Positions 9,108 to 18,922 are shown, counted from the first letter of the stretch. The stretch is DNA of 62,272 nucleotides from an uncultured Lachnospiraceae bacterium (GCA_944375815.1 CALWBA010000028.1:1-62272), one strand, 5' to 3'. Notes: generated by a model from the sequence alone, not told the origin. Translations and numbers: made by a program.

Positions 9108-10199
9108 ATGAATACAAAAAATGAAAAGAAACGGTTCCTGCAGATGGACGGTGTGCAGACCGTCGTGGCCTCTCTGATCTGTATTGCTCTTGGACTGATT
9201 GTCGGATATATTGTACTTTTATGTATCAATCCTGCAGGAGCCTGGGATGCGATGACATCGATCCTCAAAAACTTTTTATACTTCCCAAGACCGGAAGTAG
9301 CGCTGGAATATTTCGGAAGCACTCTGGCAAAAACAGCACCGCTTCTGATGTGTACGCTGTCCATTCTGTTCGCATATAAAGTAGGACTCTTTAATATCGG
9401 AGCTTCCGGACAGTATGCAGTGGGAGCAGGACTGGCACTTTACCTTGCACTTGCTTTCCATATGCCCTGGTATATCTGCATGATCGCAGCTATGATCGGC
9501 GGAGGAATTCTCGGAGGAATCGCAGGTATCCTGAAAGCTTATTTGAACGTGAATGAAGTTATTGCAGGAATTATGCTGAACTGGATCAGTCTTTACAGTG
9601 TGAACATGCTTCTGACAAATGTCAAGGAGTCCAGCACAACCTACACAATGGCATTGAAAACCAACAGCCCGGATGGCCTGATTCCGAGCCTCGGACTGGA
9701 TAAACTGTTTTCTGACAATCGCTATGTCACAATAGCTATTCCGCTTGCTGTCATCATCGCGATTCTTGTGTGGATTCTGATGAGCAAGACAAAGCTCGGA
9801 TACGAATTAAAAGCAACCGGACTGAATAAAAACGCTGCAAAATATGCAGGTATGAAAGAAAAACGCAACATGATTCTTACAATGGTAATTGCCGGATGCC
9901 TCTCAGGACTTGGAGCAGCGTTCCTTTACTTAAGCGGAATCGAACAATGGTCCTGTGCTCAGACTGCAGTTCCGGCCATGGGATTTAATGGAATCGCGGC
10001 AGCATTCCTCGGAGGACTTAACCCGATCGGAAGTATCTTTTCCGCATTCTTTATCCAGCACATTACAAGCGGCGGTTCTTATGTGGACAAGATGGTATAC
10101 TGCGCTCAGATTTCTGATCTTATCTCAGCGATTATTATCTACTTCTGCGGCTTCGTATTATTCTTTAAGCACTGCATGAACAGAAAAGCAAAGAAATAA
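9108..10199 (+). CDS. Nucleoside ABC importer permease, first subunit
   Basis: A 363-residue inner-membrane permease of the BPD_transp_2 (LivH/RbsC-like) family, as in NupB/YufP and BmpC. It has about nine hydrophobic helices. The motif ELKATGLNKNAAKYAG near residues 230-245 is the cytoplasmic coupling loop of this family. It follows the ATPase with 3 bases between and has an AGGAGG site of its own. It pairs with the permease at 10217. Confidence 0.92.
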   Translation: MNTKNEKKRFLQMDGVQTVVASLICIALGLIVGYIVLLCINPAGAWDAMTSILKNFLYFPRPEVALEYFGSTLAKTAPLLMCTLSILFAYKVGLFNIGASGQYAVGAGLALYLALAFHMPWYICMIAAMIGGGILGGIAGILKAYLNVNEVIAGIMLNWISLYSVNMLLTNVKESSTTYTMALKTNSPDGLIPSLGLDKLFSDNRYVTIAIPLAVIIAILVWILMSKTKLGYELKATGLNKNAAKYAGMKEKRNMILTMVIAGCLSGLGAAFLYLSGIEQWSCAQTAVPAMGFNGIAAAFLGGLNPIGSIFSAFFIQHITSGGSYVDKMVYCAQISDLISAIIIYFCGFVLFFKHCMNRKAKK

Positions 10200-10216
10200 G
10201 GAAGGAGGAAGAAAAT

Positions 10217-11158
10217 ATGGCACTCTTATTACAATATACATTGATTTATGCATCGGTATTGATGCTTGTGGCCCTTGGCGGATGCTTTTCTGAACGAAGC
10301 GGTGTGATTAACCTGGGGTTGGAAGGAACAATGGTTATCGGAGCTCTCGGCGGAGCGCTGGTAATGAAATACATGGGAAATCTGCCTGCAGCACTGATGA
10401 TACTGGCAGTAATTATCGGAAGCGTGATCTTTGGAGTTTTATATTCGCTCTTACTCGCTGTATCAGCCATCAATTTTAAGGCAGACCAGACACTGGTCGG
10501 AACAGCTATGAATCTGCTTGGCACAGCGGCTGCAACCGTATTTGTCAAAGCTATCAATATGGGTGAAAATGTAAATAATGTTTCTTCCTCGATTCAGTAT
10601 ATCGAGCAGAGAAAAGCATTCTCAGCATTTAAAATCGGAAACTTTGAAGTCAGCTGGTTCATGATTCTGGCAGTTGTTTTACTGATTGCGGCACACATTG
10701 TACTTTACAAGACGAGATTCGGACTCAGACTTCGGGCGTGCGGTGAGCATCCCCAGGCAGCAGACTCCGTTGGAATTAATGTCTATAAGATGCGTTATGC
10801 CGGCGTTATGATTTCAGGACTTTTCGGAGGCATTGGAGGAATCGTCTATATCACAGCCGGTGTCAGTGAGTGGAAGTTTGAAAACGGTGTGGCAGGATTT
10901 GGTTTCCTTGCCCTGGCAGTTATGATTTTTGGACAGTGGGAACCGAAACTGATCGGTCTGGCAGCACTTCTGTTCGGATTATTCCGCGCTCTGTCCAATG
11001 TATACTCGGGATTCGATATTCTGGAAATGCTCAACATACCAAGCGCTGTTTACAACATGCTTCCGTATATTATTTCTCTTGTGGTGCTTGCTCTGTTTTC
11101 AAGAAATTCAAAAGCACCAAAAGCAGAAGGTATCCCCTACGACAAGGGACAAAGATAA
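10217..11158 (+). CDS. Nucleoside ABC importer permease, second subunit
   Basis: A 313-residue permease, also of the BPD_transp_2 family, corresponding to NupC/YufQ and BmpD. It opens with the family segment GGCFSERSGVINLGLEG near residues 22-38. The coupling loop RLRACGEHPQAADSVGI is near residues 170-186. About eight membrane helices are visible. It completes the importer of lipoprotein, fused ATPase and two permeases. The GGAGG site and an 17-base gap show co-transcription. Confidence 0.93.
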   Translation: MALLLQYTLIYASVLMLVALGGCFSERSGVINLGLEGTMVIGALGGALVMKYMGNLPAALMILAVIIGSVIFGVLYSLLLAVSAINFKADQTLVGTAMNLLGTAAATVFVKAINMGENVNNVSSSIQYIEQRKAFSAFKIGNFEVSWFMILAVVLLIAAHIVLYKTRFGLRLRACGEHPQAADSVGINVYKMRYAGVMISGLFGGIGGIVYITAGVSEWKFENGVAGFGFLALAVMIFGQWEPKLIGLAALLFGLFRALSNVYSGFDILEMLNIPSAVYNMLPYIISLVVLALFSRNSKAPKAEGIPYDKGQR

Positions 11159-11191
11159 GAAAAAGGAAAATCAGATCAAGGAGAGAACGAC

Positions 11192-12535
11192 ATGGAAAGA
11201 TTTGCGATCAGAGGGAATATCTGTTACAGCGAGAATCAGAAGAGTATCAGGACAATAGAACATGGATATGTGATCTGCGAAGACGGAAAGAGCATCGGGA
11301 TTTTCGAGGAATTGCCTGAACAATGGAAAGGGATCAGCTGCCGCGATTACGGCGACAGACTGATTATTCCGGGCCTTGTCGATCTTCATGTGCATGCCCC
11401 GCAGTATTCTTTCCGGGGACTTGGAATGGATCTGGAGCGCATTGACTGGCTGAACACGCATACATTTCCGGAAGAAGAGAAATATCAGGATTCCGGCTAT
11501 GCGAAGAAAGCATATACCATTTTTACAGAGGATCTGCTCCGCAGTGCTACAACAAGAGCGTGTGTGTTTGGAACCTGCCATAAAGATGCAACACTCTGGC
11601 TCATGGAACAGATGGAAAAAGCAGGACTTGCGGGATATGTAGGGAAGGTCAATATGGACCGCAACAGTTCCCAGGGACTCTGCGAAAAAAGTGCCGAAGT
11701 TTCAGCTGAAGATACAGAAGCATGGATTCTGGCATCCGAAAAATTTTCCAATGTCAGACCGATCCTGACACCCCGATTTATTCCGACTTGTTCTGATGAA
11801 CTGATGGAGCGGCTTTCGAAACTGCAGAAGCGCTACGGACTTCCGGCACAATCGCATCTTTCCGAAAACTTAAGCGAGATCGAATGGGTAAGGGAACTGC
11901 AGCCTAAGGCATCCTGCTATGGGGATGCCTACCGGATCCACGGCCTTTTCGGAGGAGACTGTCCAACCATTATGGCACACTGTGTATACAGCAGTGAAGA
12001 GGAGATCCGGATGATGAAAGAACAGGGTGTATTCGTCGCTCACTGTCCCGAATCCAACGCCAATCTGTCATCCGGGATCGCACCGGCAAAACGATATCTG
12101 GAAATGGGAATCAAAATGGGACTGGGTACGGATGTGGCAGCCGGCTCCTCACTCTCCATGTTTCGGGCAATGGCGATGGCTATTCAGTGCTCCAAGCTGC
12201 GATGGAGACTTACAGATCAGAGTATAAAACCGCTGACGGTGACCGAGGCGTTTTATCTCGCCACAAAAGGCGGCGGAGAATTTTTCGGAGCAGTAGGAAG
12301 TCTGGAAGCAGGTTATGAATTTGATGCAGTAGTCATTGATGATTCGAAGATCCGCAGTGCCAGAGAAGTTTCCGTAAGAGACCGTCTGGAACGACTTATT
12401 TATCTGGATCAGGATGCAGAAATTGAAGCAAAGTATGTGAAAGGAAAACAGATAACAGATAACAGGCAAAGGAAGACAGTAGGAGATAACAATGGAAAAT
12501 ACGTATCTGGCGAAAATTCTGCCGTTTCTGAATGA
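11192..12535 (+). CDS. guaD: Guanine deaminase
   Basis: A 447-residue amidohydrolase that converts guanine to xanthine and ammonia. Metal ligands are visible as HVH (His66 and His68), the later SHLSEN and MAHCVYS histidines, and the GLGTDVAAG aspartate. The stretch HAPQYSFRGLGMDL followed by DWLNTHTFPEE is specific to guanine deaminases rather than to other amidohydrolases. The C-terminal tail after about residue 430 looks unconstrained and overlaps the next gene by 44 bases. Placement after the importer suggests that guanine released by phosphorolysis is deaminated for nitrogen. Confidence 0.92.
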   Translation: MERFAIRGNICYSENQKSIRTIEHGYVICEDGKSIGIFEELPEQWKGISCRDYGDRLIIPGLVDLHVHAPQYSFRGLGMDLERIDWLNTHTFPEEEKYQDSGYAKKAYTIFTEDLLRSATTRACVFGTCHKDATLWLMEQMEKAGLAGYVGKVNMDRNSSQGLCEKSAEVSAEDTEAWILASEKFSNVRPILTPRFIPTCSDELMERLSKLQKRYGLPAQSHLSENLSEIEWVRELQPKASCYGDAYRIHGLFGGDCPTIMAHCVYSSEEEIRMMKEQGVFVAHCPESNANLSSGIAPAKRYLEMGIKMGLGTDVAAGSSLSMFRAMAMAIQCSKLRWRLTDQSIKPLTVTEAFYLATKGGGEFFGAVGSLEAGYEFDAVVIDDSKIRSAREVSVRDRLERLIYLDQDAEIEAKYVKGKQITDNRQRKTVGDNNGKYVSGENSAVSE

Positions 12536-13223
12536 AATTGAAAAAGACAGAAGAGAACAGTTTGAGCAATATTTCCGCACAGCGCCGATGTGGCTGATGG
12601 AAACCTTTGCAGTGGAAGAGCTGGAAGAGGGGACGATCTTTGTACAGGAAGGCGAACCTGCAGATATGATTTACTTCATTGGCAAAGGACTGATTAAAGC
12701 GACAGACTACCGGATTTACGGTATCAACTATGACTTCATGATGTTTGAAAAAGTTTACGCATTCGGAGGAATGGAAGTCATTATCAACCTGGACAAGTAT
12801 CAGACGACGCTGCAGACGGCGACAAAGTGTACAGTCCTGAAGATTCCCAAAGAAGGATTTAAAAAATGGCTGGATTCCGATATTATTGCTCTCAAACAGG
12901 AAAGCAGACTGATGGGAGAATATCTGCTTGAGCAGGCAAGAGACAGCCGTATGCTGCTCTTTCTCCAGGGTGCAGACCGGGTAGCTTTTCTTCTGATGAA
13001 GCGATACCGTAAATACGCACACAACGGGGTTCTGCGGATGAAGGGAGACCGTCAGGATCTGTCGGACTTTACGGGACTTTGTGTCAAGACGATCAGCCGT
13101 TCCATCAAGAAATTCAAAGAAAACGGCATGATATCGATGCAGGGCAGCTATATTCTGATTAACTATGAACAATATCACAGGATGAAAGACATGATCTCTG
13201 ACATCCTGGCAGAAGATTTATAA
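12492..13223 (+). CDS. Crp/Fnr-family transcriptional regulator
   Basis: A 243-residue protein with a cyclic-nucleotide-type beta-barrel (about residues 30-130), a long dimer helix and a C-terminal winged helix (FTGLCVKTISRSIKKFKENG). The usual cAMP pocket glutamate and arginine are not seen in the matching segment FGGMEVIINLDKYQTTLQ. The effector is therefore probably not cAMP and could be a nucleoside or base. It starts inside the end of guaD (44-base overlap, AGGAG at 12481-12485), so translation is likely coupled. Its place in the middle of the salvage locus makes it the natural local regulator, but no operator could be identified. Confidence 0.85.
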   Translation: MENTYLAKILPFLNEIEKDRREQFEQYFRTAPMWLMETFAVEELEEGTIFVQEGEPADMIYFIGKGLIKATDYRIYGINYDFMMFEKVYAFGGMEVIINLDKYQTTLQTATKCTVLKIPKEGFKKWLDSDIIALKQESRLMGEYLLEQARDSRMLLFLQGADRVAFLLMKRYRKYAHNGVLRMKGDRQDLSDFTGLCVKTISRSIKKFKENGMISMQGSYILINYEQYHRMKDMISDILAEDL

Positions 13224-13238
13224 AGGAGTGGTAAATAA

Positions 13239-14051
13239 ATGAAAAATAAATTAATGACTTGCCTGGCAAGTATCAGGGAAAAAACAGATTTTCAGCCGGA
13301 GGTAGCGCTGATTTTAGGAAGCGGACTGGGAGATTATGCAGACGGAATCCGCATAGAAACAACGGTGGAGTACTCTGACATTGAAGGATTTCCCGTTTCC
13401 ACAGTAAAGGGACATAAAGGACGTTTCGTTTTCGGGTATGTCGGAGAAGTGCCGGTTGTGATCATGCAGGGAAGAGTACATTATTATGAAGGATATCCTA
13501 TGCCTGATGTTGTTCTTCCGACACGTCTTATGGGAATGCTGGGAGCGAAAAAACTGATTCTGACAAATGCGGCAGGAGGAATCAACGAGAACTTCCATCC
13601 GGGAGACTTTATGATGCTTACGGACCATATTGCCACAGGAGTGCCAAGTCCGCTGATCGGACCAAACATGGAAGATCTGGGACCGAGATTTCCGGATATG
13701 AGCGAAGTATACAGCAAACGGATTCAGAATGTGATTCGTTCTTCTGCAGAAGCATGCGGAGTAGACCTGAAAGAAGGAGTCTATGTCCAGCTGACAGGAC
13801 CGGCTTATGAGACTCCGGCTGAAGTAAGAATGTGCCGGATCTGGGGCGGAGATGCAGTCGGCATGAGCACAGCCTGCGAGGCAATGGCTGCACGCCATAT
13901 GGGAATGGAAATCGGAGGTATCTCCTGCATTACCAACCTGGCAGCAGGAATGAGCAATCAGAAACTGGATCACAAAGAAGTGCAGGAGACAGCAGACCGC
14001 GTATCCAAAGACTTTAAAAAACTGATTACAAAGATTATAGAAACCGTATAA
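13239..14051 (+). CDS. punA: Purine nucleoside phosphorylase
   Basis: A 270-residue trimeric-type phosphorylase splitting inosine, guanosine and their deoxy forms into base and (deoxy)ribose-1-phosphate. The phosphate loop LGSGLG is at residues 26-31. GHKGRF, QGRVHYYEGY, TNAAGGIN and GPAYETPAE follow in family order. The C-terminal CEAMAARHMG and TNLAAGM complete the base pocket. The length and motifs fit the low-molecular-mass class (human PNP and Bacillus PunA-like), not the hexameric DeoD class. It lies 15 bases after the regulator. Confidence 0.93.
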   Translation: MKNKLMTCLASIREKTDFQPEVALILGSGLGDYADGIRIETTVEYSDIEGFPVSTVKGHKGRFVFGYVGEVPVVIMQGRVHYYEGYPMPDVVLPTRLMGMLGAKKLILTNAAGGINENFHPGDFMMLTDHIATGVPSPLIGPNMEDLGPRFPDMSEVYSKRIQNVIRSSAEACGVDLKEGVYVQLTGPAYETPAEVRMCRIWGGDAVGMSTACEAMAARHMGMEIGGISCITNLAAGMSNQKLDHKEVQETADRVSKDFKKLITKIIETV

Positions 14052-14077
14052 TCCGGCGTATGGAAAGGTGAGCGAAC

Positions 14078-15043
14078 ATGAATATAGAACAACTTCCCAA
14101 AATTGATTTGCACTGCCATCTGGATGGATCGCTTACAAAAGCTGTGATTGAACGCCGTCTGGGAAGGCCGGTATCTGAGGACATGCTGACGGTATCGGAA
14201 GAATGCAGGAGCCTGACAGAATATCTGGAAAAATTTGATCTTCCGCTGAAATGTCTGCAGGATGCAGAAGGGTTGGAAGAAGGTGCCTATACCTTTGTAC
14301 AGGAGATCGCCAAAGAGAACATGAAATATATTGAAGTCCGCTTCGCTCCGATGCTTTCTGCTCACGAACATTTAAGCTGCGGCGAGGTCATCGAAGCGGT
14401 CAGAAAAGGAATGGAACGGGCGAAAGAGGATTTTAAAGTACGGTACGGCATCATTGTCTGCGCCATGAGAAACCATACCGTGGAACAGAACATGGAGATG
14501 CTTGCATGTGCAAAACAGTATCTCGGAAAAGGCGTGTGCGCCCTCGACCTGGCAGGTGATGAGTCTGCATTTCCGACCAAAAATTTCCGGAAGCTTTTTT
14601 GGGAGGCAAAACGAATCGGAATGCCGTTTACCATCCATTCAGGTGAGACCGGAAATCTCGAAAATGTAAGAGAAGCCCTGGAACTGGGAGCCAGAAGAAT
14701 CGGACACGGAATCGCCCTGAAACAGGATCCGGAATTGATGAAGGCCTATGCCGAAGCCGGAATCGGTGTGGAGATGTGCCCTACAAGCAACTTCCAGACA
14801 AAAGCGGTCAGAACGTGGGAGGAGTATCCTCTCAGACAGTTTGTGGATGCCGGAATCAAAGTCAGTATCAACACGGATAACAGAACTGTCAGCAGTACCA
14901 CGATGACAAAAGAACTGATAAAAATCTATGAACAATATGGACGGGATGAGGAATTGATTCTTGCGCTGCTCTGCAATGCGGCTGAGACAGCATTTGACCC
15001 GGAAATCAAAGAATTGTTTAAAAGAGAAAAGAAAGAGGTTTAA
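14078..15043 (+). CDS. add: Adenosine deaminase
   Basis: A 321-residue zinc enzyme converting adenosine and deoxyadenosine to inosine forms. His12 and His14 come from LHCHLDGS. The conserved HSGETG supplies the later His and Glu. RRIGHG and NTDNR give the remaining zinc and catalytic residues. The length is typical of bacterial Add. It feeds inosine to the purine nucleoside phosphorylase encoded just upstream. The stop is followed one base later by the deoC start. Confidence 0.93.
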   Translation: MNIEQLPKIDLHCHLDGSLTKAVIERRLGRPVSEDMLTVSEECRSLTEYLEKFDLPLKCLQDAEGLEEGAYTFVQEIAKENMKYIEVRFAPMLSAHEHLSCGEVIEAVRKGMERAKEDFKVRYGIIVCAMRNHTVEQNMEMLACAKQYLGKGVCALDLAGDESAFPTKNFRKLFWEAKRIGMPFTIHSGETGNLENVREALELGARRIGHGIALKQDPELMKAYAEAGIGVEMCPTSNFQTKAVRTWEEYPLRQFVDAGIKVSINTDNRTVSSTTMTKELIKIYEQYGRDEELILALLCNAAETAFDPEIKELFKREKKEV

Positions 15044-15044
15044 G

Positions 15045-15716
15045 ATGGATAAGAAAGAAATTTTAAAATATGTAGACCATACCTTACTGACACAGACAGC
15101 AACCTGGGAAGAAATCCGCCAGATTCTGGACGATGCCATTAAATACGAAGCGGCATCTGCGTGCATCCCTGCTTCCTATGTAAAACAGTCTGCGGAATAT
15201 GTGGAAGGAAAACTTCCTATCTGTACGGTAATCGGATTCCCGAACGGCTACAGTACCACAGCAGTTAAAATATTTGAGACAAAGGATGCTGTTGCAAACG
15301 GGGCAGATGAGATTGACATGGTTATCAACATCGGTCATCTCAAAGACAGAAAATACGAGGAAATCGAAGACGAAATCCGTCAGATCCATGAAGCCTGTGA
15401 CGGCAGAATCCTGAAAGTTATCATTGAGACATGCCTGCTGACCGAAGAGGAGAAGATCAAAATGTGTGAGATCGTCACGAAAGCGGGAGCGGAATACATC
15501 AAGACTTCTACAGGTTTTTCCACTGCAGGGGCTACATTTGCGGATGTGGAACTGATGAGAGCCCATGTGGGAAAGGATGTTAAAGTTAAAGCAGCCGGCG
15601 GAATCTCATCCTTTGATGATGCAGACGAATTCATCCGCCTGGGAGCAGAGAGGCTTGGAACAAGCAGACTGGTTAAAATCATGAAAAACAGCCCTGACGC
15701 AGGATCCGGATACTAA
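15045..15716 (+). CDS. deoC: Deoxyribose-phosphate aldolase
   Basis: A 223-residue class I aldolase that cleaves 2-deoxyribose-5-phosphate to acetaldehyde and glyceraldehyde-3-phosphate. The Schiff-base lysine is Lys153 in [14 protein letters not shown]. The second lysine lies in VKVKAAGGI near 182. The frame is open upstream to 14961, but the ATG at 15045 sits just after the add stop with GAAAGAGG before it and gives the usual DHTLL start. It drains deoxynucleoside sugars that DeoB isomerises. Confidence 0.95.
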   Translation: MDKKEILKYVDHTLLTQTATWEEIRQILDDAIKYEAASACIPASYVKQSAEYVEGKLPICTVIGFPNGYSTTAVKIFETKDAVANGADEIDMVINIGHLKDRKYEEIEDEIRQIHEACDGRILKVIIETCLLTEEEKIKMCEIVTKAGAEYIKTSTGFSTAGATFADVELMRAHVGKDVKVKAAGGISSFDDADEFIRLGAERLGTSRLVKIMKNSPDAGSGY

Positions 15717-15730
15717 AAGGAGGAGATCGC

Positions 15731-16357
15731 TTGGATACTCGCATGATCGTAGAACTGGTAGGGTATTTCGGCTCCGCACTGGTACTGCTGTCCTTTCTGA
15801 TGACATCGGTTTTCAAACTGAGAATCATCAATGCAGCAGGAGGCGTGATCTGCACGATTTATGCGCTGATCATCCATGCCTACCCGACCGCCCTGATGAA
15901 TACCTGTCTGGTTATTATCAATATTTATTATCTGATACGAATCCGGAAAACGGAACGGGCATATAACTTCGTGGAAGGTGAATCCCAAGAGCCGCTGATC
16001 CACTATCTTCTGAATTATTATAAAGAGGATATAATGAAATACTTCCCTGCATTTCAAGGGGCAGATGAGTCTCTTCCGCAGTATGATGCCGCGTATATTG
16101 TATGCCATAATGCGGAACCGGCCGGGATCTTTCTTGGAAAGCGAAGGACGGACGGGGAAGTGGAGGTTGCACTGGATTATTCGACACCTACATACAGGGA
16201 CTGCTCAGTCGGAAAGTACCTGTACGGCAGACTGAGAGAACAGGGTGTTCGAAAACTGACCTTTATGGGGAAGGCAGGAGCGCATGAATCCTACCTGCAG
16301 ACAATGGGATTTCAGAAACAGGGTGAAACATATATGAAAGACCTGATGAAGCTGTAA
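15731..16357 (+). CDS. YgjV-like membrane domain fused to a GNAT-like acetyltransferase domain
   Basis: A 208-residue protein. Residues 1-75 hold three hydrophobic helices with the pattern of the small inner-membrane protein YgjV (VGYFGSALVLLSFLMTS). Residues 95-208 look like a GNAT acyltransferase (PTYRDCSVGKYLYGRLREQG is the acetyl-CoA loop region, and MGFQKQG is the last strand). The start codon is TTG at 15731, set by AGGAGG about 7 bases upstream; an ATG at 15743 is the alternative. It is the last gene of the nucleoside locus, 14 bases after deoC. Its substrate is unknown. Confidence 0.75.
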   Translation: MDTRMIVELVGYFGSALVLLSFLMTSVFKLRIINAAGGVICTIYALIIHAYPTALMNTCLVIINIYYLIRIRKTERAYNFVEGESQEPLIHYLLNYYKEDIMKYFPAFQGADESLPQYDAAYIVCHNAEPAGIFLGKRRTDGEVEVALDYSTPTYRDCSVGKYLYGRLREQGVRKLTFMGKAGAHESYLQTMGFQKQGETYMKDLMKL

Positions 16358-16367
16358 AAAGACAGCA

Positions 16368-16433
16368 GGAGACAATCCAACGGATTTCAGACTTTTTAAA
16401 GTTCTGAAAGATGTGTGGATTGTCTCCTTTTTT
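16368..16433. terminator. Bidirectional intrinsic terminator
   Basis: GGAGACAATCC at 16368-16378 pairs with GGATTGTCTCC at 16417-16427, followed by TTTTTTT. A smaller inner hairpin (TTTCAGA/TCTGAAA) lies in the loop. It closes the nucleoside locus and lies directly after the converging AraC-type gene. Confidence 0.88.
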
Positions 16434-18750
16434 ATTTCTCCGATTTGCGCTGCTGGATGGAATATTCCCGCGGGGTACATCCGTAGAATTTTTTAAACAG
16501 TTTATAGAAATAGTTTTCATTCAGAATCCCAACGGACGCGGCAATTTTACCGATGGCATAATCACTGTTTTTGAGCAGAACCGCAGCCTGATGCATACGG
16601 ACTTCCAGGATATACTCGTTCAGTGAAATGCCGGAGTAATTCAGAAATCTCTTCATCAAGTATTTGGAGGACAGATGAAACTGCTCTCCTATGAGCTGCG
16701 AGGATAAATTCGGATCACTGTAATTTGAGGCTATATAATTCTGAATGCTCTGAATAAACAGGTGCTCTTTATCCTGATCAGTTTTGACCTGGAAAATGCG
16801 CAGTGTATCATCCAGATAATCAAGCATACTCTTCTGCACATCCTGCAAATAATGAGCCATATCAATCTGAGAATAAATCCATTCAAAACGGATTTTAGTC
16901 AGAACTCCTTTTGAATTACACAGCTCCTTTAATGTAAAGTTAATCTGATTTGCCAATGCCATGATCGATATCTGGATATTCTCATAGCGCATTTCCTGAA
17001 GCGCATGAAAGATCTCATGGATAGAAGGAACAGCGGATTCCAGATTTCCGATCTTTATTGCAGACAGACATTTTTTAACCAGATGATCCGGAAGGTGGTC
17101 ATTGTCATTTGCAAGATTTACTTTACAGGTGTCCGGACTGATTACAGCATCGGGCCCGTAAACATAATGATAGTCATGTAAGGTCAGAGTTTCGTGATAC
17201 AGGCGGGTGATATCAGTAGGCTGTAAAGCGATACCGCTGTACGAAACATTAAAATGTACAGATAAGTATTTTTTTACATAATCCTGCGTCTGTACAAGAA
17301 TAGTTTCCAGGTTTGCATCGCGTCCTTCTCCTTTGGCCTGAATAATTCCCCATATAGAGTAGTCGCTTGTCATGAAAACTTCTGAGTTTCGGTCTTTCTT
17401 CAGAAGCTCAGATAAAATATTCTGTGTTGCAAATAAATATAACCGGAAGTCATCATCAGACCAGATGCTGCCGTCAACCTTTTGGCTGTCCATGGTCAGG
17501 TGAAACACACGAAGCGGCATATTGGAAGCTTCCGACAGCCAATGATCCGGCGTATAGGCAATAAAATTATTCCATACGTTTTTGGTACTGTCTACCAGAA
17601 GCTTTTCAAGCTGATATTGAGTGATTACATAGTGCGCGGCATGATTATGGTTCGTCAGTTTGTCATAGGAATCTTTATAAAGGTTCATAAGCTGCTGGAA
17701 TTCGTTGCCTGTTTCCGGCGTCTGCCCGGAAAGTCCATTGACATATTTAAGCATTTTCTGAACCGGTGCATAAAGCTTTTTCGAAATCCCCCATATGGCC
17801 ATGGCAAAAAGTATCACCCATATGATAATAACAACGGCAAAAGTATGTTTGAAACTTTCTATATTGGCAAATACATCATTATAGTTCTGAAGCATTACCA
17901 GTGAGTCCTGATTCGTGAGCGACAACTGTGTGATAAGATAACGTTCACCCTTGTAAGAATAGGTGATAGAATGGACATCATCATTCATTTCCTGTTCACC
18001 GGATTCGGCATGATCCGCAAAGAAGTTTTCCAGTATCTCGGAGCTGTCCTGCGATATGGTATCCGGATTTTGTGAAAATATATTTCCCTCATTGTCTAAA
18101 AGATAGATTTCACTCGGAATGCTTTCGTTTACACTGCGTATCTGCGTAAAGTTGTCGATCAGCCAGTTGGCATTCTGCTCCACGATAATAAAACTGGTAG
18201 ATGAATCACTGCTGCTTTCAAAATCATATATCAGATATGTATATACATACAACTCTCCGGTACCGGTCTCGTTCGGTATTCTGCGAAGAATAGGCTTCAG
18301 TTTTGGCGGCATACTTTCGCCTGAAAAAAGATCAGTGATGGAAGACAGATATTCCGTAGAGTCCATGAGAGTAGAGTAATATTTCTTTTGGATTCCATTA
18401 TAAATAGTGATCGAATATACAGACGGATAGACATTGAGTACAGAGGAATTAAAATAATCAATCTGTTCGTAAGCTTCTTTAGATGTAATGTTAGGGTTAT
18501 ACAGCAGGCTTTGAGTTCCATTGTCCAGATATATGGAAAAGCATAAATTAGATATCATATCCTGATATATATCATAATTATATTTGATTTGTTGAAGATT
18601 TTGATTATTGGCTGCCTGCTGTGCATCAAGTATTCTGCTTTTTGAAGAACTGTAGAGAGTAAATGCAAAAGGAACACAAAACAGTATTAATAATAAGGAT
18701 AGAATCATGATCAGTGTTTGTTGATATGTGCTCTTTTTTAATAACTTCAT
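16432..18750 (-). CDS. Membrane Cache-AraC regulator of the adjacent ABC importer
   Basis: A 772-residue one-component sensor. A short cytoplasmic start is followed by a TM helix (about residues 13-35). An extracellular region to about 295 resembles a Cache sensory domain. A second TM helix, a HAMP-like linker and a long cytoplasmic region follow. An AraC double helix-turn-helix ends the chain (SSKYLMKRFLNYSGISLNEY and GILNENYFYKLFKKFYG). Such proteins, like Bacillus YesS and YtdP, control LplB/YtcP-type importers, and this one is divergent from exactly such genes. The frame is open to 18885, but the ATG at 18750 has GAGGTGG before it and begins the TM region correctly. Confidence 0.87.
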   Translation of the reverse strand: MKLLKKSTYQQTLIMILSLLLILFCVPFAFTLYSSSKSRILDAQQAANNQNLQQIKYNYDIYQDMISNLCFSIYLDNGTQSLLYNPNITSKEAYEQIDYFNSSVLNVYPSVYSITIYNGIQKKYYSTLMDSTEYLSSITDLFSGESMPPKLKPILRRIPNETGTGELYVYTYLIYDFESSSDSSTSFIIVEQNANWLIDNFTQIRSVNESIPSEIYLLDNEGNIFSQNPDTISQDSSEILENFFADHAESGEQEMNDDVHSITYSYKGERYLITQLSLTNQDSLVMLQNYNDVFANIESFKHTFAVVIIIWVILFAMAIWGISKKLYAPVQKMLKYVNGLSGQTPETGNEFQQLMNLYKDSYDKLTNHNHAAHYVITQYQLEKLLVDSTKNVWNNFIAYTPDHWLSEASNMPLRVFHLTMDSQKVDGSIWSDDDFRLYLFATQNILSELLKKDRNSEVFMTSDYSIWGIIQAKGEGRDANLETILVQTQDYVKKYLSVHFNVSYSGIALQPTDITRLYHETLTLHDYHYVYGPDAVISPDTCKVNLANDNDHLPDHLVKKCLSAIKIGNLESAVPSIHEIFHALQEMRYENIQISIMALANQINFTLKELCNSKGVLTKIRFEWIYSQIDMAHYLQDVQKSMLDYLDDTLRIFQVKTDQDKEHLFIQSIQNYIASNYSDPNLSSQLIGEQFHLSSKYLMKRFLNYSGISLNEYILEVRMHQAAVLLKNSDYAIGKIAASVGILNENYFYKLFKKFYGCTPREYSIQQRKSEK

Positions 18751-18781
18751 TTTTCCCCACCTCAATGGCTTTTTTTTAATT

Positions 18782-18823
18782 GTAATAAAGGACAGGAATT
18801 CTGTAAAGGTGTAAAAAAGGACA
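18782..18823. promoter_or_regulatory. Direct repeat, probable AraC-type operator
   Basis: GTAATAAAGGACA (18782-18794) and GTAAAAAAGGACA (18811-18823) match at 12 of 13 positions and start 29 bases apart. They lie between the regulator start and the importer genes. AraC-family proteins often bind paired direct repeats. Confidence 0.5.
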
Positions 18824-18916
18824 ATTACTGCAAAATGGGAAAAAGATACTGTATTTGGAACTTTTTTTATATAAAAAGGCGCCATTTTACTCTGGAAATC
18901 CGCATTATGGGGTATC

Positions 18917-18922
18917 TATAAT
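18917..18922 (+). promoter_or_regulatory. Probable -10 box of the importer operon
   Basis: TATAAT lies 54 bases before the GTG start at 18976. The -35 position has no good match, which suits a promoter that needs an activator. Confidence 0.5.

Noticed and set aside
12396..13178. Long minus-strand frame opposite the Crp/Fnr gene
   Set aside because: The Crp/Fnr protein has clear domains on the plus strand, and the minus translation is low-complexity Phe/His-rich.
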